12,500 nt of DNA from Actinidia chinensis. Its lineage: Eukaryota > Streptophyta > Magnoliopsida > Ericales > Actinidiaceae. Below, piece after piece: positions 1-7,876 of the stretch (positions are counted from its first letter, which is position 1; the number at the start of each line of letters is the position of its first letter). Below the pieces are notes generated by a model that searched no databases, was not told where the DNA came from, and worked only from the letters and a program-made list of their open reading frames with translations. The stretch covers positions 5,285,619-5,298,118 of the forward strand of contig CM018916.1 in assembly GCA_009663005.1 (NCBI GenBank), read 5' to 3'. Both the position numbers and the translations under genes were made by a program.

Positions 1-374
1 ACGGGGTGGTGGTACTACTAGGATATAATATAGTGCATAGGAAATTATTTAAAGTGTGTGTTTTTTGATGGTTAAAAACCTGTTGAAAAGTTTGAAAATT
101 TTATAAAAATATGCAAAAATGTATTACAAGTGTGAAATGTGCATTGAAATGGGTGAATCTATATAATTTTTTGATCAACCCATTACAGGTGCACACGGTC
201 TGACCAGATTGGACTGGTTTCTTAGAAAATCAGGTACCAGACAATAGTACCGTATTACACAATATTGGGTAGAATTGAACTGATAATCTTTACTGGCCGA
301 ACAAAAATCGAACCTGATAGTAACGTTTTGATTCAATTTTTTGAAAACAAATTTCAAAAATTACCCAAATAGTA
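1..374. other. AT-rich intergenic sequence, no gene; possible decayed TE at about 180-335
   Basis: I see no coding region. From about 190 to 335 the sequence repeats variants of GGTCTGACCAGATTGGACTGG, GGTACCAG and GAACTGATA, which look like CCGGT/ACCGG-rich transposon sequence after CpG decay. No ends or target duplication could be defined, so this is only a suggestion. Confidence 0.3.
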
Positions 375-1275
375 CGTGGATGTTTTTGGGTAACCCAGTA
401 ATTTTGTTTTTCTGTTTAATTTTTATTTTTCTGTTTAAATGAAAATAAAAACTTATTTGTGTGCCTAAAAAATAAATGAAAATAAAGCTAAACAACGCCA
501 CTATTTTTGAAAATAGTGAAAATAAGAAGAAACAAAGTTATTTTTGTTTTGTTTACAAAAATTTTTATTCAAAAATTTTTTATCCAAATTTTTTTAACCA
601 CCTCCTCCACCACACCACAAACACCACCGCCCCCGCCATCACACCGGCACCACCAACCACGCCGCCGCCGCCACACCAACCACCCACCTCCACCGCCACC
701 TCCACCACCAACCACCACCGCCACTGCCACCACCTCCAACCACCACCCCACCTCCAACAAACCACCACTTTTTTGTTTGTTTTTTTGATTTCCCCTTTCC
801 ACCAACCACCACCTCCGCCGCCACACTCTCCACCTCCAACCACCATCACCATCACAGCCGTCACCACCACCCCACCACCTCCACCGCCACTTCCACCTCC
901 AACCACTGCCGCCGCCACCTCAAACCACCACCCCACCAACCACCAAACCACAACCTCACCTCCAACCACACCACCTCCAACCACCATCAACGCCGCCACT
1001 TCCACCTCCAACACCACTGCCGCCGCAACCTCCCAACCACCACGCTGTGCCACCTCCAACACCATCGCACCTCCTCTACCACCGATAACCACTACCGCCT
1101 CCATCTCTTTGAAAATAGTTTTCAAAAAGGTTGAAAACACATATATTTTATTTTTAAATAGTTAAAAATAGGTGGACACAAACGTATTTTTAGTTTCTGT
1201 TTACAAAAAATTAAACAAACAAAACAAAAATTAAAACAAACCCAAAAAATAAAAAATAAAAACGTACCAAACATC
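375..1275. mobile_element. Candidate MITE-like unit: AT-rich inverted arms around a C-rich core
   Basis: The left arm reads GGATGTTTTTGGG, then T-rich sequence, then AAAACTTATTTGTGTGCC. The reverse complement of the right arm (about 1165-1280) reads GGATGTTTGGTACG, T-rich sequence, then AAAATACGTTTGTGTCCACC. The shared order GGATGTTT, T-rich, TTTGTGT-CC suggests imperfect long inverted repeats around the 600-1108 core. I could not find a target-site duplication, and T-rich arms inflate apparent similarity. The exact ends and superfamily are open. Confidence 0.4.
600..1108. repeat. Low-complexity C/A-rich core (CCACC/CCTCCAACC units)
   Basis: About 500 bp built from imperfect CCACCACC, CCTCCAACC and CCGCCGCC units, with very few G on the + strand and a short T-rich break at about 770-800. 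The strand bias is strong: the complement is a GGTGG tract that could form two-tetrad G-quadruplexes. Open frames across it (proline/threonine-rich one way, glycine/valine/tryptophan-rich the other) come from the composition and I do not call them genes. Confidence 0.8.
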
Positions 1276-1472
1276 CTCTACGCATCCAAATGTTAAACAT
1301 AACCAACTAAATATAACCATGCAAAATAAAAAATATTAAACCAACTAATTAAATACTAATACTGTTCATATAAATATAATTACCATACATATATAATATA
1401 AGACACAAATTTCTGAGTTTTTAATAATAATTATTTTTTGCTGTTCAAAAAAAAATAAATAATATAAGACAC

Positions 1473-1666
1473 AAATATTTTTAAATCTTCCAAATTATCT
1501 CCTACTATTTATGGTTAGAATCCATTTGAGTTAATCTAATGGCTGAGATTTTACCTGATACTTTTTTTTTCAAAAAAATATCACTTCTTTTCAAAAGTGT
1601 GGGATAGGTTGTGATCCAATGATAAAATAAGTCTAAAGCTGAATATATTTTTTATTTATTGGATCA
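1473..1666 (+). repeat. Dispersed repeat, copy 1 (partner at 12292-12500)
   Basis: This stretch aligns in the same orientation and order with 12292-12500. Shared blocks include ATTTGAGTTAATC, TGAGATTT, a T run followed by CAAAAAAATATCA, CTAAAG-TG-AATAT and ATTG-ATCA. Within the copy GATCCAATGAT and ATTGGATCA are inverted relative to each other. No coding potential is seen, and the family is unknown to me. Confidence 0.75.
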
Positions 1667-1794
1667 TTTTTTTAGTGGAACCCACACCAAAAAATTTAAA
1701 ACACATCTTTTTTTCTCCCTTATTTCTCCCAAACTAGCAACAATAGGTTAGCCTCCCAAATTATAGTTAAATTTTTTTTTTCAATTATGCTTTT

Positions 1795-1888
1795 GTACCC
1801 CATAGTAAGAATTTTGAATTCATCCCTGCTTGTAAGGGTTCGATTTTGCCATAATTAAAAGTGAAAGTTGCAAAGTGTAATTTACCCT
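1795..1888 (-). mobile_element. Terminal fragment of the intron 3 fold-back MITE family
   Basis: The reverse complement of 1861-1888 begins AGGGTAAATTACACTTTGCA and continues with CTTTCACTTTT. The left end of the element at 4494 begins GGGTAAATTACACTTTGCA and also continues to CTTTCACT. Near 1795, TTGTACCCCAT matches the TTGTACCCC inside the other terminus. It is probably a short or deleted copy lying about 100 bp before exon 2. Confidence 0.6.
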
Positions 1889-1990
1889 ACAAGTAAGGTC
1901 ATGAAGCATTTTTTTTACATTTGTACAAGAAATGACGTTAACTTGATGGTCTAAAATGTTTCGGTATTGTTGTTGGGTTTTTTGATATAG

Positions 1991-2142
1991 CTTGCGGAAT
2001 CCAATTTTACGAGGCTGTGTACCACCAAGAGCATGTTGACTGTAAACAACCAGTTTCCTGGGCCTGAGATTCGCGTCAAACAAGGAGATTCAGTGAATGT
2101 GACTGTCGTCAATCGGGGAAACTATGGTGTAACTATTCACTG
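1991..2142 (+). CDS. LAC: Laccase exon 2 (start of first cupredoxin domain)
   Basis: The exon follows an acceptor (gatatAG) and ends at a donor (CACTG|GTAATG), a length of exactly 152 bp, the usual size of plant laccase exon 2. It is open throughout, starting LAESNFTRLCTTKSMLTVNN and continuing with QFPGPEIRVKQGD and VTIHW. TRLC-TKS-LTVN and QFPGP are hallmark segments of the N-terminal cupredoxin domain. The last codon is split, TG|G (Trp), and joins exon 3 to make the HWHG copper motif, whose first His lies in this exon. It begins in phase 0, so a preceding exon coding for the signal peptide and a short HY-F-type linker is expected but is not seen. Confidence 0.95.
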
Positions 2143-2378
2143 GTAATGATCTCTCTCTGTACCTCCCTCTCTAGCTTGTAAATGCCTTATTACAAATTAT
2201 TTCAATGGTCATACTAATAAGATACTCCATATAAATATGTTAGAAAATTTATTGGAGATGTATGTTTACTATTTGTGAATCAATACCGTAGTTTGAATTG
2301 TAAATTAGAATCAAAAATCGTAATTAAAAAAAATTGTAAATCAAAACTTAAAGACCAAACAAACTTCCAAATTTAGGA

Positions 2379-3135
2379 GAAATAGCTTATAGACTAAGTC
2401 CTATGTTAGACACAGTTTTCTTAAGATAGATTTGCGCCATTGTTATGGTGTTCACGATCACTAGACGTCCGTCTCCTAGGATACAACAGTCTTTACGTAG
2501 AACAAAAGCAACACTATAATTATTTTGCACGGTGAACCAAATAATAAAGGAACACTCTTTTGATTGACTTGACACGAATTTGATCGGATTTAATGAATTG
2601 TGTGAAAAACTCAAGGAGGAACCGTTAAGAGAAATAGATTGTATACTGAGTCATGTGTTAAGACACAGTTTCTTTAAGACAGATTTGCGCTCTCGTTATA
2701 GTACTCACAATCATTAGACGTTTGTCTCCCAAGATACAACAGTCTTAATACAGAACAAAAGCAACACTACAATTATTCTGCCCGGCAAACCAAACAATAG
2801 AGAAACTCTCTTTTAATCAACCTAGACATGGATTTGATCGGATTGAATGAATAGTGTGAAAAACTCTAGGAAGAACCGTAGAATTTAGAAGAAATAGATT
2901 TTACACTGAGTCATGTGTTAGACACAGTTTTCATAAGACAGATTTGCTCCCTTGCTATGGTGCTCGATCATGATTACTAAATGTCCACCTCCCAGGATAT
3001 AACAGTCTTTACATTTAACAAAAGCAACATTACAATTATTCTGCACGGCAAATCAAATAGTAGATGAACTTCTCTTTTGACCAACCTTGACACGGATTTG
3101 ATCGGATTGAATGAATTGTGTGAAAAACTTAAGGA
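2379..3135. repeat. Three tandem copies of an approximately 250-bp unit in laccase intron 2
   Basis: The copies are 2379-2630, 2631-2890 and 2891-3135 (252, 260 and 245 bp), each starting GAAATAG. A partial fourth start, GAAATAGAG, follows at 3136. Each copy has in the same order: GTTAGACACAGTTTTC, AAGACAGATTTGC, GACGTC-or-similar with GTCTCC-AGGATACAACAGTC, GAACAAAAGCAACACTACAA, TTATTCTGC-CGGCAAACCAAA, GGATTTGATCGGATTGAATG and TGTGAAAAACT. The copies have diverged by scattered substitutions and small indels. There is no shared open reading frame, and I do not recognise the family. Confidence 0.9.
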
Positions 3136-4087
3136 GAAATAGAGTTTTTATAGAAAATAAAGTGACACCAATGAAAGTCAGAACTCTTCACGATGAAAAT
3201 GTATCAACGAAGGGATACAACCATTCACCATGGGGTTCTTTGGAAGTCAATCTTATTCACATTAAAAATTAAAATTTGTTTAAAATAACCAACGTTTTCC
3301 AACATAATATGCATTATCACAACATACCCTTGCATGTGTAAAACATTTGGCCTTTTATGTCCCCTTTCCAACTCCTCAAATTTGCAAAGAAATAGAGCTC
3401 ATGTAAAACTCAGGCTAGAAATTGAAATTGATACCTTAGAAGTCTCTCCAAATATGTGGTGGATGAATTCTGCTTCACAGTGATGGAAAGATCGTCCAAT
3501 ATCGAATGATCAAAAGCAACATCAAGCCATGCGCATAACAGCCCAGCGTGCACGCAGTGTGCGTCATGGGATGATGTGGGGTTCCATGTATTATCACCTC
3601 ACCGTGGTGATATGGAACTCTATAAAACTCATCAAATGTTAAAAAAATGTAGTAATTAGTATACGGTGGAATGATGTGGCATTCCATATCTTCCCCATGT
3701 TATTCGGCCACCTCTGCAATATAAGAGATGTACCGATTCCACTTGCTTTAAAGTTAGTGAGCAAATTTTTTTTTTTGGAATCGGCAAAGAAAATTATTAT
3801 TAACTCGAGAAAAATTTACAATGAGATAATAATAAGTATTTAGGTGAAAAATAACATGAACACTATGAATACATATCTCTGCTAGTTTGGCATATACGCC
3901 GTAGCCAAACATGTGCTACCTAAACTCAAAAACCATAGAAAGTAGCACCTTTTTTTTTTAAGTGTCAACTTTGGGGTCTCAAACATTTCTTTTTATGTAC
4001 AGTCCAAATGCAAAAGAGGTGCTGAAACACTAATGCAATCAATAAGTTTATACTGTTATTACAACTTTGTTCCTTTTGTGTTTATAG
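3136..4087. other. Remainder of laccase intron 2, including a small hairpin
   Basis: AT-rich intron sequence with no exon. At 3581-3618, GTTCCATgtattATCACC pairs with GGTGATATGGAAC to form a hairpin. A partly similar GGAATGATGTGGCATTCCAT follows at 3667-3686, echoing GGGATGATGTGGGGTTCCAT at 3568. These may be remnants of a small inverted-repeat element, but no boundaries could be set. The intron ends in a T-rich tract before the acceptor at 4086-4087. Confidence 0.5.
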
Positions 4088-4331
4088 GCACGGAGTAAGG
4101 CAACCAAGGAATCCATGGACAGATGGCCCAATGAATATCACACAGTGCCCAATTCCACCCAATACAAGCTTCGTTCAGAATATCACTTTCACGACAGAAG
4201 AAGGAACCCTATGGTGGCATGCCCACAGTGATTGGTCACGTGCCACAGTCCATGGTGCCATTATCATTGAGCCTGCTAAGGGAACGCTTTTGGGATTGCC
4301 ACAAAATACTCCTAGCCGACCATTGTTCTTT
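4088..4331 (+). CDS. LAC: Laccase exon 3 (copper regions L1/L2), one base short at the donor
   Basis: The acceptor is ttatAG at 4086-4087. The first base completes the Trp of HWHG, followed by VRQPRNPWTDGPMNITQCPI (L1), then EEGTLWWHAHSDWSRATVHG (L2, with the HAH copper ligands), and ending SRPLFF. The only good donor is TTT|GTATGTC at 4332, which makes the exon 244 bp rather than the family's usual 245. Exon 4 needs one base carried over to be read as laccase. The simplest explanation is an ancestral TTTG|GTATGTC that lost one G. Spliced as it stands, the frame runs into TGA within eight codons of exon 4. Intron 2 upstream is 1945 bp and contains the 250-bp tandem repeats. Confidence 0.95.
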
Positions 4332-4493
4332 GTATGTCATTTCTTCCATCACTATTCTCAGGGGGGAAATTTCAAATTAAAGGGAAGTAAAGACAATATT
4401 TTCCAATGCGTCCCACTCCTATGAAATCCCCTTTTCTATGGATTATTCCTCTTCTATTTTTATTTATTTATTTATTTTTGTGGGGTTGGGGGC

Positions 4494-4779
4494 GGGTAAA
4501 TTACACTTTGCACTCTTACACTTTCACTAAAACTTCACCTTACACCATTCATTTTCTATTGTTTCGGTATAACTCATTACACTTTAGGTCAAGAGTAAAT
4601 GCAACCCTTTTGTCTTTCGAGGAAAGAGGCCATGTAACCTTTAATCGAATGGAAAGTGAATGGAAGCGCTACAATGACAATCTTTGACCTTAAGTGAAAA
4701 GGGTTGGTTGAGAAAAATTGAAAGGGGTGCAGAGTGAAATCTAGGTTAAAGTGAAGGGGTACAAAGTATATTTTATGGG
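4494..4779. mobile_element. Fold-back MITE in laccase intron 3
   Basis: The left end reads GGGTAAATTACACTTTGCAC followed by CTTTCACT. The reverse complement of the right end reads CCCATAAAATATACTTTGTA followed by CCCCTTCACTTTAACC and then TTTCACTCTGCACCCC. These are imperfect inverted repeats of about 50 bp or more around a roughly 286-bp element without coding capacity. No target duplication is evident, so the superfamily is unassigned. A related terminus lies at 1795-1888. Confidence 0.7.
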
Positions 4780-4942
4780 AACAAAAGCAAAATTATTAAC
4801 TAAAAGAAATTACAACACTTTCAAACAACAAAAAATATAAATTACCACTCCTTCATCCCCAACTTGCAAATCTTTGATGAGCTTGATCCAACTGCATCAT
4901 TGTAACTAAATGACTACTCTTTTTTTCCCTATAATCTTGCAG

Positions 4943-5071
4943 CGTCTTGGTATAATGGTGATGTGATGGAGATAGGCAAGATTGCTGACACGTATACTGG
5001 TCAAGGATCGATAGATTCAGATGCTTCAACCATCAATGGCCTCATTGGACATTACAAAACATGTGCCTCTG
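4943..5071 (+). CDS. LAC: Laccase exon 4 (linker to second cupredoxin domain)
   Basis: The exon runs from acceptor cttgcAG to donor TCTG|GTCATA and is 129 bp, the family's usual exon 4 length. In the phase the family uses (two bases, then TCT TGG) it reads SWYNGDVMEIGKIADTY, then DASTINGLIGHYKTCAS. This matches the laccase block GEWWN-D------TINGQPG--Y-CS, with ASW replacing GEW. A much stronger-looking donor, CATAA|GTAAGT, lies 7 bp downstream at 5079, but using it gives 136 bp and throws exon 5 out of frame. The upstream exon 3 defect means this exon is not in phase in the sequence as given. Intron 3 (4332-4942) carries a fold-back MITE. Confidence 0.9.
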
Positions 5072-5412
5072 GTCATAAGTAAGTATATGTAGTTACTGTG
5101 CTGGTAATATATATGAAGTTACAGAGCTGAGACTTTATACTTTAGCTTTTAGGTTTTTAAGGGAAGGTCTAGAATCACAGCTGATAAAAAATTGTCCAAT
5201 TTCCGGTTGAACTAACAAAATATATTAACTTACGCATATCTTACATCTAAAAAAAATAAAAAGAGAAAAGACTATTATTACCTACCTTCATAAGCTATTT
5301 TCCTATTCAAAAACAATAAGTAGATTTTATCGCCATGAAAATTTACTAATAATGAAGGGTTAAAGGCCAATTTAAACTCTGTATACAAACTTAAAAACAA
5401 TATAAATGGAAT

Positions 5413-5573
5413 CAGTGGCGGAATCAGGATTTTAGTTTAGGGAGGCCAAAGTGTAAAAAAAATAATATATTTCAGGAAAACTAAAGTGTAAAAAAAAAAT
5501 TAAAAAAAAAATTATAATTTCTTGAAATCAGGGACTCTAGCCTCTGCTTGCCTACACCTGGGTTCTGCACTTG
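5413..5573. mobile_element. 161-bp hAT-type MITE in laccase intron 4, with perfect 8-bp TSD
   Basis: The element starts CAGTGGCGGAATCAGGA, and the reverse complement of its end is CAAGTGCAGAACCCAGG, so the ends are imperfect inverted repeats. It is flanked on both sides by AATGGAAT (5405-5412 and 5574-5581), an exact 8-bp duplication as hAT elements make. The interior is A-rich with no coding capacity. CAGTGGCGGA-CCAGGA-type ends are familiar from many short plant elements. Confidence 0.85.
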
Positions 5574-5607
5574 AATGGAATTGCAACCCTTTAAAATAAT
5601 TCACTGA

Positions 5608-6048
5608 GGCTCGTTTAGCTGGAGGATATGGGAGGGAGATAACTTTTAGAGGGAAATAAATTTTTAGAGGGGGAAACTTTTGGAGGGGGATAACTTTGTA
5701 ATTTTGTTGGATACTTTTTTAGAATGGGGTGGATAAAAGTGGAGGATAGAATAAAATATGTAGAGAGAAAATAAATATAAAATATTGTTATTAAAAATAT
5801 TTTTTTTATTTCTCTCTCTATATATGAAAAGATTATACATTTATTGCTCTTATATATATTTTTTTCTTATCTCCCACCCCTTATCCCAGGATAACTTAGT
5901 TAGCGTCTAGGCCACCAAAAATTATCCGCCTTTATTCACCTCCGGGTGGCATAAATTACTCCGCCTTCATATCCGCCAGCCTAAACGCCGGAAGGAAAAA
6001 CTTATCCGGGCAAAAGTTATCCCCTCCATATCCGATAGCCAACGCCCC
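5608..6048. mobile_element. 441-bp TIR element in laccase intron 4 (PIF/Harbinger-like or CACTA-like MITE)
   Basis: The left end reads GGCTCGTTTAGCTGGAGGAT followed by ATGGGAGGGAGATAACTTTT. The reverse complement of the right end reads GGGGCGTTGGCTATCGGATA followed by TGGAGGGGATAACTTTT. This gives inverted repeats of about 40 bp. With these ends TGA flanks both sides (5605-5607, 6049-6051), a 3-bp duplication like PIF/Harbinger though not its usual TWA. CACT occurs just outside both ends and outside the related lone end at 11662, so the true ends may be CACT(N)nAGG (5602-6054), as in CACTA elements; then no 3-bp duplication matches. No transposase is present. Confidence 0.75.
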
Positions 6049-6054
6049 TGAGTG

Positions 6055-6607
6055 AAAAAGATTAGACGAGGGGTGTCACAGAAGTTTTGATGATTTGATT
6101 ATGTAGCAGATGGATGTGATTGTCTAGTAGTAAGAGAGAGAGAGAAATGTCGTTTTGAAAAAGAAAAAAAGAAATAGTGCCCATATTTGGATAAAATTTT
6201 GGGTAAAAGGAAAAATAAAAAAATATTTAATTGAGATTAAATTAGGAAGATGTATGAAGTAGGCCGAATTAATTTGTTTGGAAGGGTTTAAAAATATATT
6301 TTAAAGCCACAAATATTGGGAAAACAAAAGAAAAGAAATCAAGTGGTGGCAAAACCACTTGCCTAAGAAGGCTTGGGACTTGTAAATGCATTTTTGTTCA
6401 CCTACCACTAAAGTGAGTGACATTGTTGTTTATAACAAGTGGACCTCATTAGTAATGAGCCTCACCATATCAGTAGACTCAACTTGTAAAGAAATAGCCA
6501 ATGAACAAGGAGAGTAATATTCAACTCACTGTTGTGGTCTATAAACAAAAGCACATTCAGCCTTGTACATACTTATGATTACTAGCCATGGTCCTATGTA
6601 CTTGCAG
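6055..6607. other. 3' part of laccase intron 4
   Basis: AT-rich intron sequence with a short GA run (6130-6145) and a small hairpin at about 6341-6359 (AAGTGGT..ACCACTT). I see no exon or recognisable element. It ends with the acceptor cttgcAG. Confidence 0.5.
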
Positions 6608-7190
6608 AATCAATATACAACATTTCGGTTACTAAAGACAAAACCTACCTTCTCCACATAGTGAATGCGGTGATGAACCAAAACATGTTCTTGTCAATTG
6701 CACGTCATAACTTGACAGTCGTTGGAATGGATGGTGCCGCTGTGAAACCCATAAATACCAACTACATCATGATAAGCCCGGGGAACACAATGGATGCCTT
6801 GTTAACAGCTAACCAGGATCCCGGTCTCTATTATGTGGCCGCCACTTCTTTCTTCAACCTTGACAACAGCACAGGTTTCGATACTCCACTGCTACAGCGC
6901 TTCTCAAGTATGACGGTGATTACAGTGAACCTGCATATCCTGCGTTTCCTCACGATACCCTTCCTCAATACAATGACACTCAAGCTGCAACAAAGTTCAG
7001 AATTCGGATTCGGGGCAATGTAAAAGAAAGCGTCCCACAAGACTTCAAAGTACGATACTACATAACAAATACTGTTACAACAATCGTTGTCATAACAGCT
7101 CATGTACGGGGGTGACAATATTTTAACTGCAACCTTCAACAACATAAGTTTCATCACACATCCAATTTCTATCCTACAAGCCTACTACGA
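6608..7190 (+). CDS. LAC: Laccase exon 5a (second cupredoxin domain), three frame breaks
   Basis: After acceptor cttgcAG the phase-matched reading is SIYNISVTKDKTYLLHIVNA, VMNQNMFLSIARHNLTVVGM, NTNYIMISPGNTMDALLTAN and QDPGLYYVAATSFF. This is a close match to the laccase second domain (K-YLLR--NA, NH--TVVG-D, ---Y--ISPG-T-D-LL-A-Q-P--YY-A). At about 6889-6894 the coding sense moves to another frame, which reads ALLKYDGDYSEPAYPAFPHD, then LPQYNDTQAATKFRIRIRG and YYITNTVTTIVV. It changes again within 7091-7112, passing through NSSCTGGDN-like sequence, and resumes as NILTATFNNISFITHPISIL, QAYY. All three changes are consistent with single-base deletions. The donor is TACTACGA|GTATGC. Confidence 0.92.
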
Positions 7191-7325
7191 GTATGCGTTC
7201 TTTTTTCTTAGTTTCTTTATCCTTTTCGTTTCATTCACTATTTAAATGTACATTACAGAAAATGGACATTGTTTCTGGGTCTTATGATTTTATGGACTAA
7301 CGTGAATTTGAATCTTACGATATAG
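7191..7325 (+). other. 135-bp intron splitting the family's large exon 5
   Basis: The donor is GA|GTATGC and the acceptor gatatAG|G. Removing it joins QAYYE to NKWTDIF in frame, which is continuous laccase sequence. If retained it brings an in-frame TAA. The interior is T-rich, as expected of a plant intron. Confidence 0.85.
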
Positions 7326-7684
7326 GAACAAGTGGACAGATATTTTCGACACAAATTTCCCAACTTATCCACCTTTCTATTTTAATTTTACGATGGAAGA
7401 TACTGTGCCAGAGTTTTTAAATGCAGCGCCAAATGGTACCCATGTGATAATGGTAGAACACAATGATGTTGTGGAGATCGTGCTTCAAGGGACTAGCTTG
7501 GGTGCTGAGGATCATCCTATTCATCTGCATGGTCATAGTTTCTTTGTAATCGGGCGAGGCCATGGTAATTTTGACCCTGACAATGACCCAATGTTTTATA
7601 ACCTGGACGATCCACCGCTACTTAATACTGTCACACTTCCCAAGCGAGGATGGGCTGCCATCAGATTCCAAGCAGACAATCCTG
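7326..7684 (+). CDS. LAC: Laccase exon 5b (third cupredoxin domain, copper region L3)
   Basis: The acceptor is ttacgatatAG. The first base completes a GAG codon begun at the end of exon 5a, giving YYENKWTDIFDTNFPTYPPF across the junction. It continues MEDTVPEFLNAAPNGTHVIM, VEHNDVVEIVLQGTSLGAED and HPIHLHGHSFFVIGRGHGNF (L3: His ligands for T1, T2 and T3 copper), then DPPLLNTVTLPKRGWAAIRF and ends ADNPG. The exon is open along its whole length and ends with donor CCTG|GTATGT, the standard laccase NPG|VW boundary. In most plant laccases 5a and 5b are a single exon; here a 135-bp intron (7191-7325) separates them. Confidence 0.95.
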
Positions 7685-7876
7685 GTATGTATTTTTTCAA
7701 AACTTAAGCAATGGAAATTACTTAATCAAAATCTTCCTACAGGTGACAAGTTGAGCTATTTTAAGCTATATGGCTAGGGAGGAATAAATTGATGTAAAAT
7801 CTATATGCACTGTCGATTCAAGTATTGTAGCTAATATATACAGGAAGCCACTAACATAGATGATCAATTCTACCAG

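Noticed and set aside
476..1165. 229-residue open frame rich in Pro and Thr (with overlapping frames on the other strand)
   Set aside because: It is produced by the G-poor CCACC repeat; there is no signal peptide, no extensin-type SP4 or hydroxyproline motif pattern, and the ends run into AT-rich repeat arms.
1901..1936. Possible laccase exon 1 (ATG AAG CAT TTT ..., donor GTTAAC)
   Set aside because: It would encode only 12 residues without a full signal peptide and leave a 54-bp intron, shorter than plants normally splice.
4406..4687. 93-residue open frame in intron 3
   Set aside because: It lies mostly within the fold-back MITE and has no recognisable protein features.
5079..5084. Strong GTAAGT donor as the true end of exon 4
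   Set aside because: It gives 136 bp instead of the family's 129 and shifts exon 5 out of the laccase frame; kept only as a competing site.
6831..7157. 108-residue antisense open frame
   Set aside because: It is a shadow of laccase exon 5a on the opposite strand.
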